Positions 50,589-60,513 of a DNA stretch of 64,000 bases are shown here, piece after piece. Position 1 is the stretch's first letter; every line of letters starts with the position of its first letter. The notes under the pieces are model-generated. The model saw nothing but the letters and a program-made list of their open reading frames with translations. It made no database searches and was not told where the DNA came from. The translations under genes and the position numbers were made by a program. Source of the stretch: Raphanus sativus (taxonomy: Eukaryota > Streptophyta > Magnoliopsida > Brassicales > Brassicaceae); assembly GCF_000801105.2 (NCBI RefSeq), contig NC_079519.1, forward strand, positions 34,757,288-34,821,287, written 5' to 3'.

Positions 50589-51714
50589 GCGTAACATGAG
50601 ATCCGGGCCGAAACCCTTTATCCCTCAGGTCCGAAACCACAACATGTAATATATTACCTGTCCAGTGGCGATGATAACCGGGTCTTGCATTATTTCAAGT
50701 GTGATTGGACATAGAAACTCGTGTGGTAGTATTGCGGATGTGGATTTATTGATACCGGGTTCGTGGAGGATGTCGGTAGCTTCAACACCTTGAAGCTTCT
50801 TGAACTTGTTAAGAAGCTCAACGATATGTTGTTTAGTCTCTATGCTCAATCCTCCCTTTTCTTGGATTAGGGTTTTTATGGCTATTGTTTCCGTCTTCAA
50901 ATCCTCCATTGTTTGCAGCTCAAGCTTGTTGGCAAGCCTTTCTATAATAGCGCTATCTGCGTTCCGAGGATCTGTTTTTGAAAACATAACCATCATGTCT
51001 ACCGCTAGCTCTATGTCCTGTGTGTCTGTTCTTCTCCTTGCTTTTTTCAATTGTTTACACAATGAACAAACCTACACCAATCGTTGCCTTGAGTGTCAAG
51101 TTATTAATTATTATTAATGGTTTATAATTTTGACAAGAAGAGTACCTCATCTTTCACTTCATCAGAAATCCGCAATTCCTCAAAAGGAGTCTTAACAAGA
51201 ACACGATTCAGCTTTTCATAAACTGAATGAAATCTCGTCATGACCGATTCACTATCCAATGCCTGTTATCATAACTCATAAATAAATTAAGAGAAGCCCT
51301 AGAAGAGAGAATTAAATAATCATTTCTGTAATTTTGAAAAAAAAAAGAAAAAAGTTTACGTACCAGATATATTTTGCTACCATTGTTGCAAGTCTCCAAC
51401 AATTTTCTTGCAGCCAAAATAACTTTCCTCAAACGATGCAAAAAATGCATGCAGCTTTCTGGCGAGGGGAACTCAAAGCCTCGAATCTCATCCATAAAAG
51501 GAATAAGAATCTTGAGTCGCCTAACGAGGTTGAAGCATTCTTTCTGCTGTGTTCGTCGGTAATCGCTGATCTGATCAAGAAACTCAATGGTGGTAATAAT
51601 CTCGCTCATCAAATCATCCTTCACGTCGCCGACTTCTTCCCCATCATTGATAGATTCTTCTGCAGTAGCGGCGACCTCTTCAATGTTCTCTTCATCTACG
51701 TCCATCACGACCAT
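49439..51714 (-). CDS. PUB15: U-box/ARM-repeat E3 ubiquitin ligase, PUB15 type
   Basis: Plant U-box E3 ligase. Four exons on the minus strand: 51714-51364, 51262-51146, 51071-50658 and 50482-49439, all GT-AG and in phase, giving 641 residues. A UND-like helical region fills residues 1-260. The U-box spans about 268-345: [20 protein letters not shown] in exon 3 continues directly as [20 protein letters not shown] in exon 4. ARM repeats follow from about 365 ([18 protein letters not shown], then several units with the [18 protein letters not shown] signature) to the end. Intron 3 carries a long (ATT)n tract. The start could also be the Met at codon 4. The PUB15 name rests on similarity and on neighbours; no PUB13-type kinase-binding claim is made. 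Confidence 0.93.
50551..50587. repeat. (TTA)n microsatellite in PUB15-type intron 3
   Basis: About twelve trinucleotide units inside the 175-base third intron, away from both splice sites. Confidence 0.95.
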
Positions 51715-52139
51715 CAGAGGTTCTCTATTGCCTTCAAATTGTTTTCAAAGATGTTGAAGGAGAAAAGCCAAGAGGAATGGAAAGTGTAAGCTTAATTTTC
51801 GCTTGTTTCATTAGAGAGAAAAAATATTGTTTTTTTTTTTTCGTTTTCTCACCCAAAATTTTAATTGTCTTTTTTGAAAATTGGCTTCTGATTTTCCAAA
51901 ACAGGATTATTATCCTAAAAAGGTGCTTCTCCTCTCGATATAAGTCACTATTAGAGGATGATACTTTTTTTACATATATATTGATTGAAGCTCTAAGTAA
52001 ATTGAAATATATATGCTGGCAGAAAATGAAAATATCCCTAAAAACACAAGTCCATAAAGTGACTTATATCGATATTACACTTGAGAAAAACAGTAAATTT
52101 TCGAAATGGAAAGGAAGTAAAGATAATTACAGATTGGGT
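51715..52139. other. PUB15-type promoter region
   Basis: Upstream flank and leader of the U-box gene. An ORF that runs through here into 52280 owes its only recognisable part to the PPR remnant. Confidence 0.5.
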
Positions 52140-52640
52140 GACTTTTTAAACGAGGGAATCGAACCAGATAGTAGTGACATTGAACACTGCCGTTGTAAGG
52201 AAGGCAGGCACATAGTAGCAGAAGATATGTTTGAGGCAATTGAGAAGCGAGGGTGCTTGCCTTTGCGCTACAACTTATAGCATCATGATCAATAGTTAAG
52301 GAGATCAGGAAAGATGAAATGATATGAAAAGAATCATTGGCTCTCATTGAAGCTGTGAATGCGTCTAGAGCGATGACATAAGATGGACTAAAGCTAAGTT
52401 TATTGGCTCTCAGTTCCCTCAAGAAAGCTCTCATTCGTGTTGATAAGTTCCAAAAGGTATGAATCTTATTTCTTGGTTGATAAGGAATACATGAAAGTAA
52501 CGCATTGACGTTTCTGGATATTATGGTTTTAACAGGTACGGGTTGTTAACGAGGAGATGATCATGGCAGGCTGCAAACCAGATAGAAAAGCTAGATCCAT
52601 TCTCTCTAAGATACATGAAGCAGCCATTAAGAGCCACATA
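52140..52640 (+). pseudogene. CRP1-type PPR gene remnant (C-terminal part)
   Basis: Collapsed fragment of a pentatricopeptide repeat gene. Blocks matching the C-terminal PPRs of chloroplast CRP1 (At5g42310 as I recall it) occur in order: NEGIEPDSS and GRHIVAEDMFEAIEKRG (52152-52254); after a one-base insertion, YSIMINS, stop at 52297, GDQER, stop at 52315; then EAVNAS, a stop, DGLKLSLLALSSL; then KALIRVDKFQK; an apparent retained intron 52457-52535; then VVNEEMIMAGCKPDRKARS. At least three stops, one frameshift and two large internal deletions are present. The retained intron argues against retroposition. The intact parent is not in this window. Confidence 0.75.
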
Positions 52641-52969
52641 GAAGAACAACGCCAAGGTTTTTGTTTCACAAGCTTAGGTCATAGATGTAATATTACAGAC
52701 CACATCACATGAGGAAAGGGTTTCCTCACATTCAAACTGTACAAATATATGTTTTGCAGATCAAATTAATTAGGCATACGCTGAACATTCGATACCGAAT
52801 CTCCTTTTAATCAAATCTCAAATCCAAAGAATTATCATGTGACACACACCATTCCTAAAAACTGCAGCAAATAAATTAGGAGGAATACAAGTTTTTGCAA
52901 ACCAAAAAAAAATTACTAACTTACAAGGGGGTTAAACTGGGTGAGAGAGACTTTCCTCCAATAGTTTTC
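52641..52969. other. Spacer between PPR remnant and carboxypeptidase 3' end
   Basis: AT-rich; the carboxypeptidase 3' UTR probably occupies the right part. Nothing else is seen. Confidence 0.5.
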
Positions 52970-55459
52970 TCATTGCATGACAACAGGTATGGAGTTTCTA
53001 CTATACTTGCTCTTGGCGATTCTGGAACAGAACATGAACATCAGAAGTACAGAGGACAACAAGAAGAGCCTGAAGTAAGTCTTAATCTCCTGCATTCCGA
53101 CATCGATCACTTCCATATTCTTCCCATATCTGTTCTTCCTTTCCACCAGATAACCGTCCAAATACTCATCTATGGACACCCATTTCTCTGCAGCCTTGGT
53201 ACTGTTCTGTTCTAAATGAAACGGTCCCAATTTGAAAATTGTGAAGAAGGCAGCAGACCAGTCGTTGAGAAGTGTCTGAGTAATAAATTTGTTAGTTTTC
53301 CTTCTTTTCTTTTTGTGGTATATAAATTATATCAATTATTGGGAATTAACAAATCATGTTACAGTTGAAAAACCATAGTACCTTGAAAGTGGGTAGATCA
53401 ACAGGGTTGAACATTTTAAAGCAATCTCGTGAAGAAGTCTGGTTGTCCCCATATATCTAATAGCAATAGTAACAGTTATAATTCCATGGAAGTGTATAGA
53501 GAGGAGAGAGATATATATATTCTGGAATACAAACCTCAAAGGTGAAAGCCATTGGTGTCCTTACAACATCATAGATATAATCTGTAGCTGTACCATGTGC
53601 CAGGTACCTGAAGTAAAATACATAAAAAAAAGATCAAAACCAGTAAATAACATACCATAACTTTCTAAAATAGTCTCAATATTCATGAGAAGAGAGACAA
53701 ACCCAACAGAGCCTCCGCCAGATCCAATCATGCAACGGTTCTGGCAATGAAGTTTATTCACTTTTTCAAGTAAGGACCTCATCTTCTGCGAAGGCAATCC
53801 TTCTGGGGTTGTGTTTTTGTGGTCATATGGCATAAACAGAGCCTGAAAAAACAAAAACATGAGAAAATCAGACTCAGACTAAGAAGAGCCTTTCTATCAA
53901 AAGAGGAGAAAACAGCACAACCTCCATTCCAGAATGAACGTTTATCCATATGTGAGGATCAAATGAGATAGCTAGCTTCCGCATTATTTGAGCTTCGGGC
54001 TCACTAAACGGAGCAGTTCCAGGATTCTCTTCATATGGATCATAGTCCTGGAAAAAAAAGGGACCAAAGTTGTTGCATATAACGCATTAATAAGGCGATC
54101 TTGGAAGGAAAATGAATGAAGAGAAGAAAGTACTTTTTCTTTCTTGCCCCAGTCAACGCCCCAGTTTCGGTTCAAGTCAACTCCTCTTCCTGTGGTTTAC
54201 ATAAAAGATGAAAATTCTAAACAAACATATTATCGAAGAGACAAAAAAAAAATGGTTACCATTTCTGCGTTCACAAAGATCTCCAGCTTCAACACGTTTA
54301 CGCCCGTTATAGTTTTCTATAGGAACCAGCTTTTTTTCCACCAAAAAAAAAAAGATATATCGTCAGTTACTGAATGATCTATCAAAGAGATATAAAAAGT
54401 GTTGCTTTTTTTACCTTAATGACAAGCTTGTCAAGGAGGAGGGTGTTGTTGTTGAGGGCAGCTCGGTTATGGTTAGGTAAGAACTGTTCTTCGCTGAGAA
54501 TGGACAAAATCCGAAAGGCAAGTTCAGAGGTGATAAGCTCTCTCCCATGCTGCCCAAAAGTCTGGAAGAAAAATTTATCATCTGTCACCACCAAAACAGG
54601 TAATGAAGAAAACTTTTTACCTACTGAAAGTAAAGAAACCTCAAAAAAGATTAACTATTTTTTTGACAAAGATGTAAAAAAGGGAACAACTTACAAGAAG
54701 GATTCTAAAGTTTGATAGATCATCATCACTCTGTCTTCCACCACGGGAATAAGTAACCACGTTGACCTCGGCATTGTAGCCCTTGTTTCCAGATTTAATC
54801 GTCTCAATCTGTGTGTGAAACAAAATTGTTTTGTTTTTTTAGGGCATTTGTGTGCCATCATAACACAGAGAAAAGAGGTTCCAAAATGGGACTAACCGAA
54901 AGCTTATCCGGATGTCGATGTACCAAAGAATGTATTTGTTCAATTAAATCATCACTGCAGTGTACATACAGAACAAGAGAATGTGATCAAACAAAACACT
55001 TGAAGAAGTTAACCTTGAAAAAAAAAAAAACTAAAAGCATATTTACTTAGTATAATGGGATCAAAACTAGACCAGACATGGTCTGGTCGGACAGAGGTCT
55101 AACCTATTGGCAGGCGACCAAAAAAAAAAAAACTAAAATGGTGTTTAGGGACAAATCCTGAACTGTGTCTTGTTATGATGAGTGAGTGAGTAATAAAAGG
55201 GGCTTGATTCCTTATCATCATATGACCTAAAAACTAAAATCTATTCTAACGGAGTAGAAACCGAAACAGTTGAACAAACCAAACGTAACTAGAGAAGGAA
55301 AAAAAAAAAGGGAATTAAAATTAACCTGGAGTGATAGAGATCCCAGTTGATTGGAGTGACGGAAGGGTTAGTTTCGGCGAGAACGAGCAAAAACAAGGGT
55401 TGGAGGAAAGAGAAGATGGCGTAACATATTAGAGGAGGAGGTTGCAGACGCAGACGCAT
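52970..55459 (-). CDS. M14 zinc carboxypeptidase, membrane-anchored
   Basis: Plant metallocarboxypeptidase of the M14 family; the substrate is unknown. Eleven exons on the minus strand: 55459-55326, 54954-54897, 54808-54695, 54561-54415, 54329-54260, 54189-54134, 54047-53922, 53842-53703, 53607-53535, 53456-53382 and 53275-52970, all GT-AG with consistent phases, 432 residues. A signal sequence lies at about residues 1-31 (Leu-rich, ending LVLAET). Zinc ligands: His107 and Glu110 (GQHGREL) and His231 (NVHSGME). The general base is probably Glu306 (FTFEIYGDN). DLNRNW follows the family pattern. A single membrane helix lies at about 398-415 near the C-terminus, so it is likely a type I membrane enzyme of the secretory pathway. 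The exon 5 acceptor has a purine-rich tract and is the least certain boundary. Confidence 0.93.
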
Positions 55460-56751
55460 GGCCGCGGTTCGACAGATAGAATCGGTGGGGAAGAAAAACG
55501 AACCAGTTTTGCTTCGTTCATGTAATCATCATCTCATTGTGTGAACATGGATCTAAAATCAGTCGGAGATGTCAGAGATCTGTTTCTCTCATCTCTTTGC
55601 CTTTTTTTCTTCTTTAATCTTTACTTTTCTTCGCCAATCAAACGATCATAAAAAAAACTTACTTCTCTATGTGGAAATGACACAATCCGTTTACAACATC
55701 ATTTTTAAATAATAAAATATTACATGGTGCTTAAAAAAAATTACACATATATAATCACTAAATTCTCTTTTTTTTTACTCGCTTCCCTACCCTGTATTTT
55801 TTTAAGAGATATTTAAAGTTTTTGTCCAAATATTAAGAAAATATATTTTTTATGCAATTTAACTTGATAATATAAAATACAACTAATTCAACCAATAAAA
55901 AAAATATAATATTTTGTAATTGGTCACAAATTTCAAATGACATTAAATTTTATTTAGAATTGTGAAAATATTACTTATCGCGAAACAAAATTAAAACCCT
56001 AAACACCACTTGGTATTTAATAATAAGAAAAAGAAATTGTACTACATACATAACATAAAACAGAATATAGCTCCGTTAAAATAAAAACAGAATATAGCTC
56101 ACTTAAAACAATCTCAACAATCATATTAGAAAAATCATTTAGCCGCAATAAGACTTCAGCTAAACAAAAAATAGTAATTACGAAAATAACTAAATTTCAA
56201 AACAAATATTTAATAAAAAAAATGTCTGCTTCAACCAATCACTAGTTAGCAATACATATGAATGTAAATAAATTATTACAAGGGTTATGCCTAACACGTT
56301 ATTTTAACACCTCAGCTTCTTAAAATACTATGGTTTCCAGTAATCAAATATGGATTTGTGTTTGGTGAACATATATACAAATATTCGATTTAAACAAAAA
56401 AATTAATAAAAAAACATATTCGAGTTTTTCCTTTTTTTTTGTTTTATTCTGAAAATGGTGAATACATACAAAACAGCAACAGAACTGAAAGTAACTCACC
56501 GGATAGAAAAGGTCAAATGATGAGATTGTTTTTGTTATAAACTAGTACTAAAGTCTACATAATAACAAATGAATTTAGTCAGCTAAAGGTGCAGCAACAC
56601 CAATAATTTTGTTGAGAGAGACAACTTTCTGGTCAAACTCACCATTTCTTGAAACACAACAAGAGAGATTCATCCGAACTAAAAACAAACAAGAACTCAT
56701 CTCCGATGATCCCACTTCTCATGTAATAAAAATAATAAAAACCCAACAATA
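55460..56751. other. Divergent promoters, carboxypeptidase and lectin kinase
   Basis: 1.3 kb of AT-rich DNA between divergently transcribed genes. No ORF, transposon end or strong motif is recognised. Confidence 0.5.
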
Positions 56752-59385
56752 ATGAGATCGGTGTTTCTCTTGTTGTTGTTCTTCCGTCTCTATCTTCACC
56801 TTGTCTCGGTCTCATGTGCCTCTTCCACAGAATTCGTCTATCCAAATTTCACCGCTTCTAACCTCAGATTCATCGACAGCTCCGATGGAGCTTTCCTCTT
56901 CTCCCGCAACTCCATCTTCAAAGCCGGTTTATTCAGTCCCGGCGGTGACGACTCCTCTTCCCACTTCTACTTCTCCATCATCCACGTCGATTCCGATTCC
57001 ACAATCTGGACGTCGAATCGCGACTCTCCCGTTTCGAGCTCAGGGAAGATGAACCTCTCCCCTCAGGGAATCTCCGTGATCGAAGACGGCGTAAACCAAA
57101 CACCGGTTTGGTCAACGCCGGTTTTATCCTCCCCGGTTTACTCCCTTCGGTTAACCGACTCTGGAAACCTCCTTCTGCTCGATCACTCCAACGCTTCTCT
57201 CTGGGAGAGCTTTAGGTTCCCGACGGACACGATCGTTCTCGGACAAAGGCTCCACGTCGGGATGTTTTTGTCCGGATCCGTCTCGCGGTACAATCTCTCC
57301 ACGGGAGATTATAGATTCGTCGTAGTCGAAACAGGTGGGTTTATGAAGTGGAGAGGACAGAACTACTGGAAGCTGAGGATGCATACACAAGCTAACGTCG
57401 ATTCGAATTTCCCCGTCGAGTTTCTAACGGTGACTACTTCTGGATTGGCTCTGATGGGACGGAACGGGACGACGGCCGTGATCCGCGTGCCGTTAACGCC
57501 GTCATCTGACTTCCGAGTCGCGAAGATGGACCCGTCTGGTAGACTCGTCGTTGTTAGATTCTCTGGTGGTAAGAACATGGTCACGGAGATCTCTGGTCCT
57601 ATGGATCCATGTCAAGTTCCCTTCGTGTGCGGCAAGCTAGGGGTTTGCCATCTCGATAACGATTCGGAGAAACAGAGCTGTTCGTGTGTGGATGGGATGC
57701 GGTTAGATGCGGGGAAGAATACGTGTGTTCCGGTTAGCCAGTCGCTGAGTTTACCTGTTTCTTGCGAAGGAAGCAATGTTTCGTATTTCGAACTCGGTCA
57801 AGGTCTGTCTTACTTCTCGACTAGGTTCACTGATCCCGCGGAGCACGGTATCCAGTTATCGACGTGTCATGATCTATGCAGCAAGAATTGCTCGTGCCTC
57901 GGTGTTTTCTTCGAGAACACGTCTCGGTCTTGCTATCTGGTGAAGGATTCGTTTGGGTCTCTGTGGGATTCGAAAGACAATAGTGACCTTATCGGATACG
58001 TGAAGTTGTCGGTAAAGAAAACGAATGCTCAACAACAGCATCGTGGAGGTAATAAAACTAGTCTTCCTTTGATCGCGCTCGTGCTCTTGCCGTGCTCCGG
58101 TTTCTTCCTCGTGATCGCGTTGGGGTTCCTCTGGTGGAGAAGGTGCGCGGTGATGAGATACAGCAGCATCCGTGAGAAGCAAGCAATGAGGTTCGGCTCG
58201 TTCGGATCGGGAGATCTAGGGTCTTTCCACATCCCGGGTCTACCTAAGAAATTCGAATTCGAAGAGCTCGAACGAGCCACGGAGAATTTCAAGATGCAGA
58301 TAGGATCAGGCGGGTTCGGTTCGGTTTACAAAGGAATCCTCCCGGACGAAACCCTAGTGGCGGTCAAGAAAATCACGAACCACGGGCTTCACGGAAGACA
58401 AGAGTTTTGCACGGAGATAGCTGTGATCGGAAATATCCGGCACGCGAATCTAGTGAAACTCCGAGGCTTCTGCGCTCGGGGTAGCCAGTTACTGTTGGTC
58501 TACGAGTACATGAACCACGGGTCGTTAGAAAAGACTTTGTTCGGAGGGAATAATGGTCCTGTCCTTGAGTGGCAAGAAAGGTTTGATATAGCGCTTGGAA
58601 CGGCGCGTGGGCTCGCGTATCTACACAGCGGATGCGAGCAGAAGATCATTCACTGCGACGTCAAACCCGAAAACATTTTATTACACGATCATTTCCAGCC
58701 GAAGATATCCGATTTCGGGTTATCGAAGCTTTTAAGCCAAGAAGAGTCGAGTTTGTTCACCACGATGAGAGGCACGCGAGGCTATTTAGCTCCCGAGTGG
58801 ATCACGAACACGGCTATCTCGGAGAAGGCTGACGTTTACAGCTACGGGATGGTGTTGTTAGAGCTGGTGAGCGGTCGGAAAAACTGCTTGTTCCGGTCTC
58901 GGAGCAACAGCGCTGCGGAGGAGAATCATCAAAACAACAACAACAACAACTCTTCCAGGACGATGACGACTAGTACGAGTTCTGGTTTGGTTTATTTTCC
59001 GTTGTACGCATTGGATATGCACGAACAAGGGAGTTACATGGAGCTAGCGGACCCGAGGCTAGAGGGTCGGGTGACGAGCCAAGAGGTAGCGAAACTGGTT
59101 CGGATAGCTTTGTGTTGTGTTCACGAGGAGCCGGCTCTGAGGCCCACGATGGCGGCGGTTGTTGGTATGTTCGAGGGGAGCATACCGGTGGGGAACCCGA
59201 GGATGGAGTCGCTCAACTTCTTGAGGTTTTATGGGCTGAGGTTTGCTGAGTCGTCTATGGTTGAAGGGCAAATTGGGGAGAGTGATAATATTGGTTTTCA
59301 CCGGAGAGAGAGCTCTAATAGCGGTGGCGGCTATAGGCACTCAGCATCTTACGTGGCATCACAGGAGGTGTCGGGTCCACGGTGA
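56752..59385 (+). CDS. G-type lectin S-receptor-like Ser/Thr kinase
   Basis: Plasma-membrane receptor-like kinase, 877 residues, no introns, close to Arabidopsis At5g35370 by my recollection. Signal peptide about 1-23. A B-type (bulb) lectin domain covers about 40-170 with the QTPVWST and GNLLLLDHSNASLWESF motifs. A Cys-rich EGF/PAN region covers about 287-400 (CGKLGVC, CSCVDG, CSKNCSCLGVFFENTSRSC). The membrane helix is about 438-461. The kinase covers about 512-810: GSGGFGSVY at 518-526, Lys539, HCD at 634-636, DFG at 654-656 and APE at 680-682. HCD instead of HRD makes it a non-RD kinase, a class often linked to immunity. An Asn-rich insert (about 726-734) lies in the C-lobe. It appears inserted relative to the remembered Arabidopsis gene order. 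Confidence 0.93.
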   Translation: MRSVFLLLLFFRLYLHLVSVSCASSTEFVYPNFTASNLRFIDSSDGAFLFSRNSIFKAGLFSPGGDDSSSHFYFSIIHVDSDSTIWTSNRDSPVSSSGKMNLSPQGISVIEDGVNQTPVWSTPVLSSPVYSLRLTDSGNLLLLDHSNASLWESFRFPTDTIVLGQRLHVGMFLSGSVSRYNLSTGDYRFVVVETGGFMKWRGQNYWKLRMHTQANVDSNFPVEFLTVTTSGLALMGRNGTTAVIRVPLTPSSDFRVAKMDPSGRLVVVRFSGGKNMVTEISGPMDPCQVPFVCGKLGVCHLDNDSEKQSCSCVDGMRLDAGKNTCVPVSQSLSLPVSCEGSNVSYFELGQGLSYFSTRFTDPAEHGIQLSTCHDLCSKNCSCLGVFFENTSRSCYLVKDSFGSLWDSKDNSDLIGYVKLSVKKTNAQQQHRGGNKTSLPLIALVLLPCSGFFLVIALGFLWWRRCAVMRYSSIREKQAMRFGSFGSGDLGSFHIPGLPKKFEFEELERATENFKMQIGSGGFGSVYKGILPDETLVAVKKITNHGLHGRQEFCTEIAVIGNIRHANLVKLRGFCARGSQLLLVYEYMNHGSLEKTLFGGNNGPVLEWQERFDIALGTARGLAYLHSGCEQKIIHCDVKPENILLHDHFQPKISDFGLSKLLSQEESSLFTTMRGTRGYLAPEWITNTAISEKADVYSYGMVLLELVSGRKNCLFRSRSNSAAEENHQNNNNNNSSRTMTTSTSSGLVYFPLYALDMHEQGSYMELADPRLEGRVTSQEVAKLVRIALCCVHEEPALRPTMAAVVGMFEGSIPVGNPRMESLNFLRFYGLRFAESSMVEGQIGESDNIGFHRRESSNSGGGYRHSASYVASQEVSGPR

Positions 59386-60513
59386 GGGAATTGTCTAAAA
59401 CGTTAATCACTTCTTTTTTTTTTTTACCATTTTGTTTTATTTATTTGTTGGTTATACTTTGTTGATAGGCCTTGTTCATATATGATAATTCGATAAGTGT
59501 TGACATAGACAAGTGTTTTTTTTTCTTTAACCGTTGCATCCTAATATTTTGGTATAAAAATACCAAGATTTGTGAATAGAACTATTGGCTTATAGAAAGT
59601 AATCTTAACTAGACGTTAGTATCCCACTAATTATTTTGTCTTCAGTACCGTATATCTTCTCTTCATGTGTATAAATTATATAATATACTTGCTTTTTTGT
59701 ATTCATCATGCTCTGTATAAAAAACCAGAGATACACTCATCAATAATATTATCATTTTCCTTAATCCAATATGTTATCAAGATTCAAGACCCAGACAGGT
59801 TCTAAACCTTCTGATGAGTCATATTGATAACATATTGATGAGTCATATGGCTCAACAACCTTTAAAAAGTCATCAAAATAATTCAATTGATTTTTTATAC
59901 TGTTGAAGTGTTGAGTATAAAAGTTGAAAAATGACATGAAAATAACGCTGTATCCACTAATCTAAAACATGTGTTAACAGAACGTTAACCGTTAACCATG
60001 TGTCAACAATAAGCAAAACTTCGCCAAAATCCAATTAAATAAAATTATATTTTAATTTTCAAAATACTTTTGAACTGTAACAAACTCCAGTTTTTAGTCA
60101 AATTTCGTAAGAAATCTCCATTTATAAATGGAACATCAGATTTGATCAAAAAAAAAAAATGGAACATCAGTTTTGTGTTTTAAGTTTTAACCATAATCCA
60201 GAGAAGCCTCAAACCATTTGGGTTGATTTACCCTTTTTGCACCCTTGCAGATAATCAAATCTCGATTAATGGACAGTGTAGAAAATTAGACAACTCTTGA
60301 CCAGAATCAAAATTCGTAGTTAATGGAGCAATTAAAGTGTTCAACGATGAAAATATCAAATTGAATAGGTCCTTCAGAGACCATATAAATTAGTGTTGAT
60401 TATCTCCAGCTTAGAAAACTATCCCCAACCACTAATTTTTCATACAGAGAATCTTCAAACAGAGAATCTTTTAACAACTGAAAAATATGGAACCAAATGT
60501 TGCCAAGTGTAGC
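59386..60513. other. Convergent 3' flanks, lectin kinase and BAG6-like gene
   Basis: AT-rich; the motif TGATGAGTCATAT occurs twice near 59812 and 59838, with an inverted ATATGTTATCAA/TTGATAACATAT pair around them. No gene is seen. Confidence 0.5.

Noticed and set aside
51777..52280. 167-codon ORF upstream of the PPR relic
   Set aside because: Only its last third resembles PPR; the rest is AT-rich flank. Annotated as pseudogene instead.
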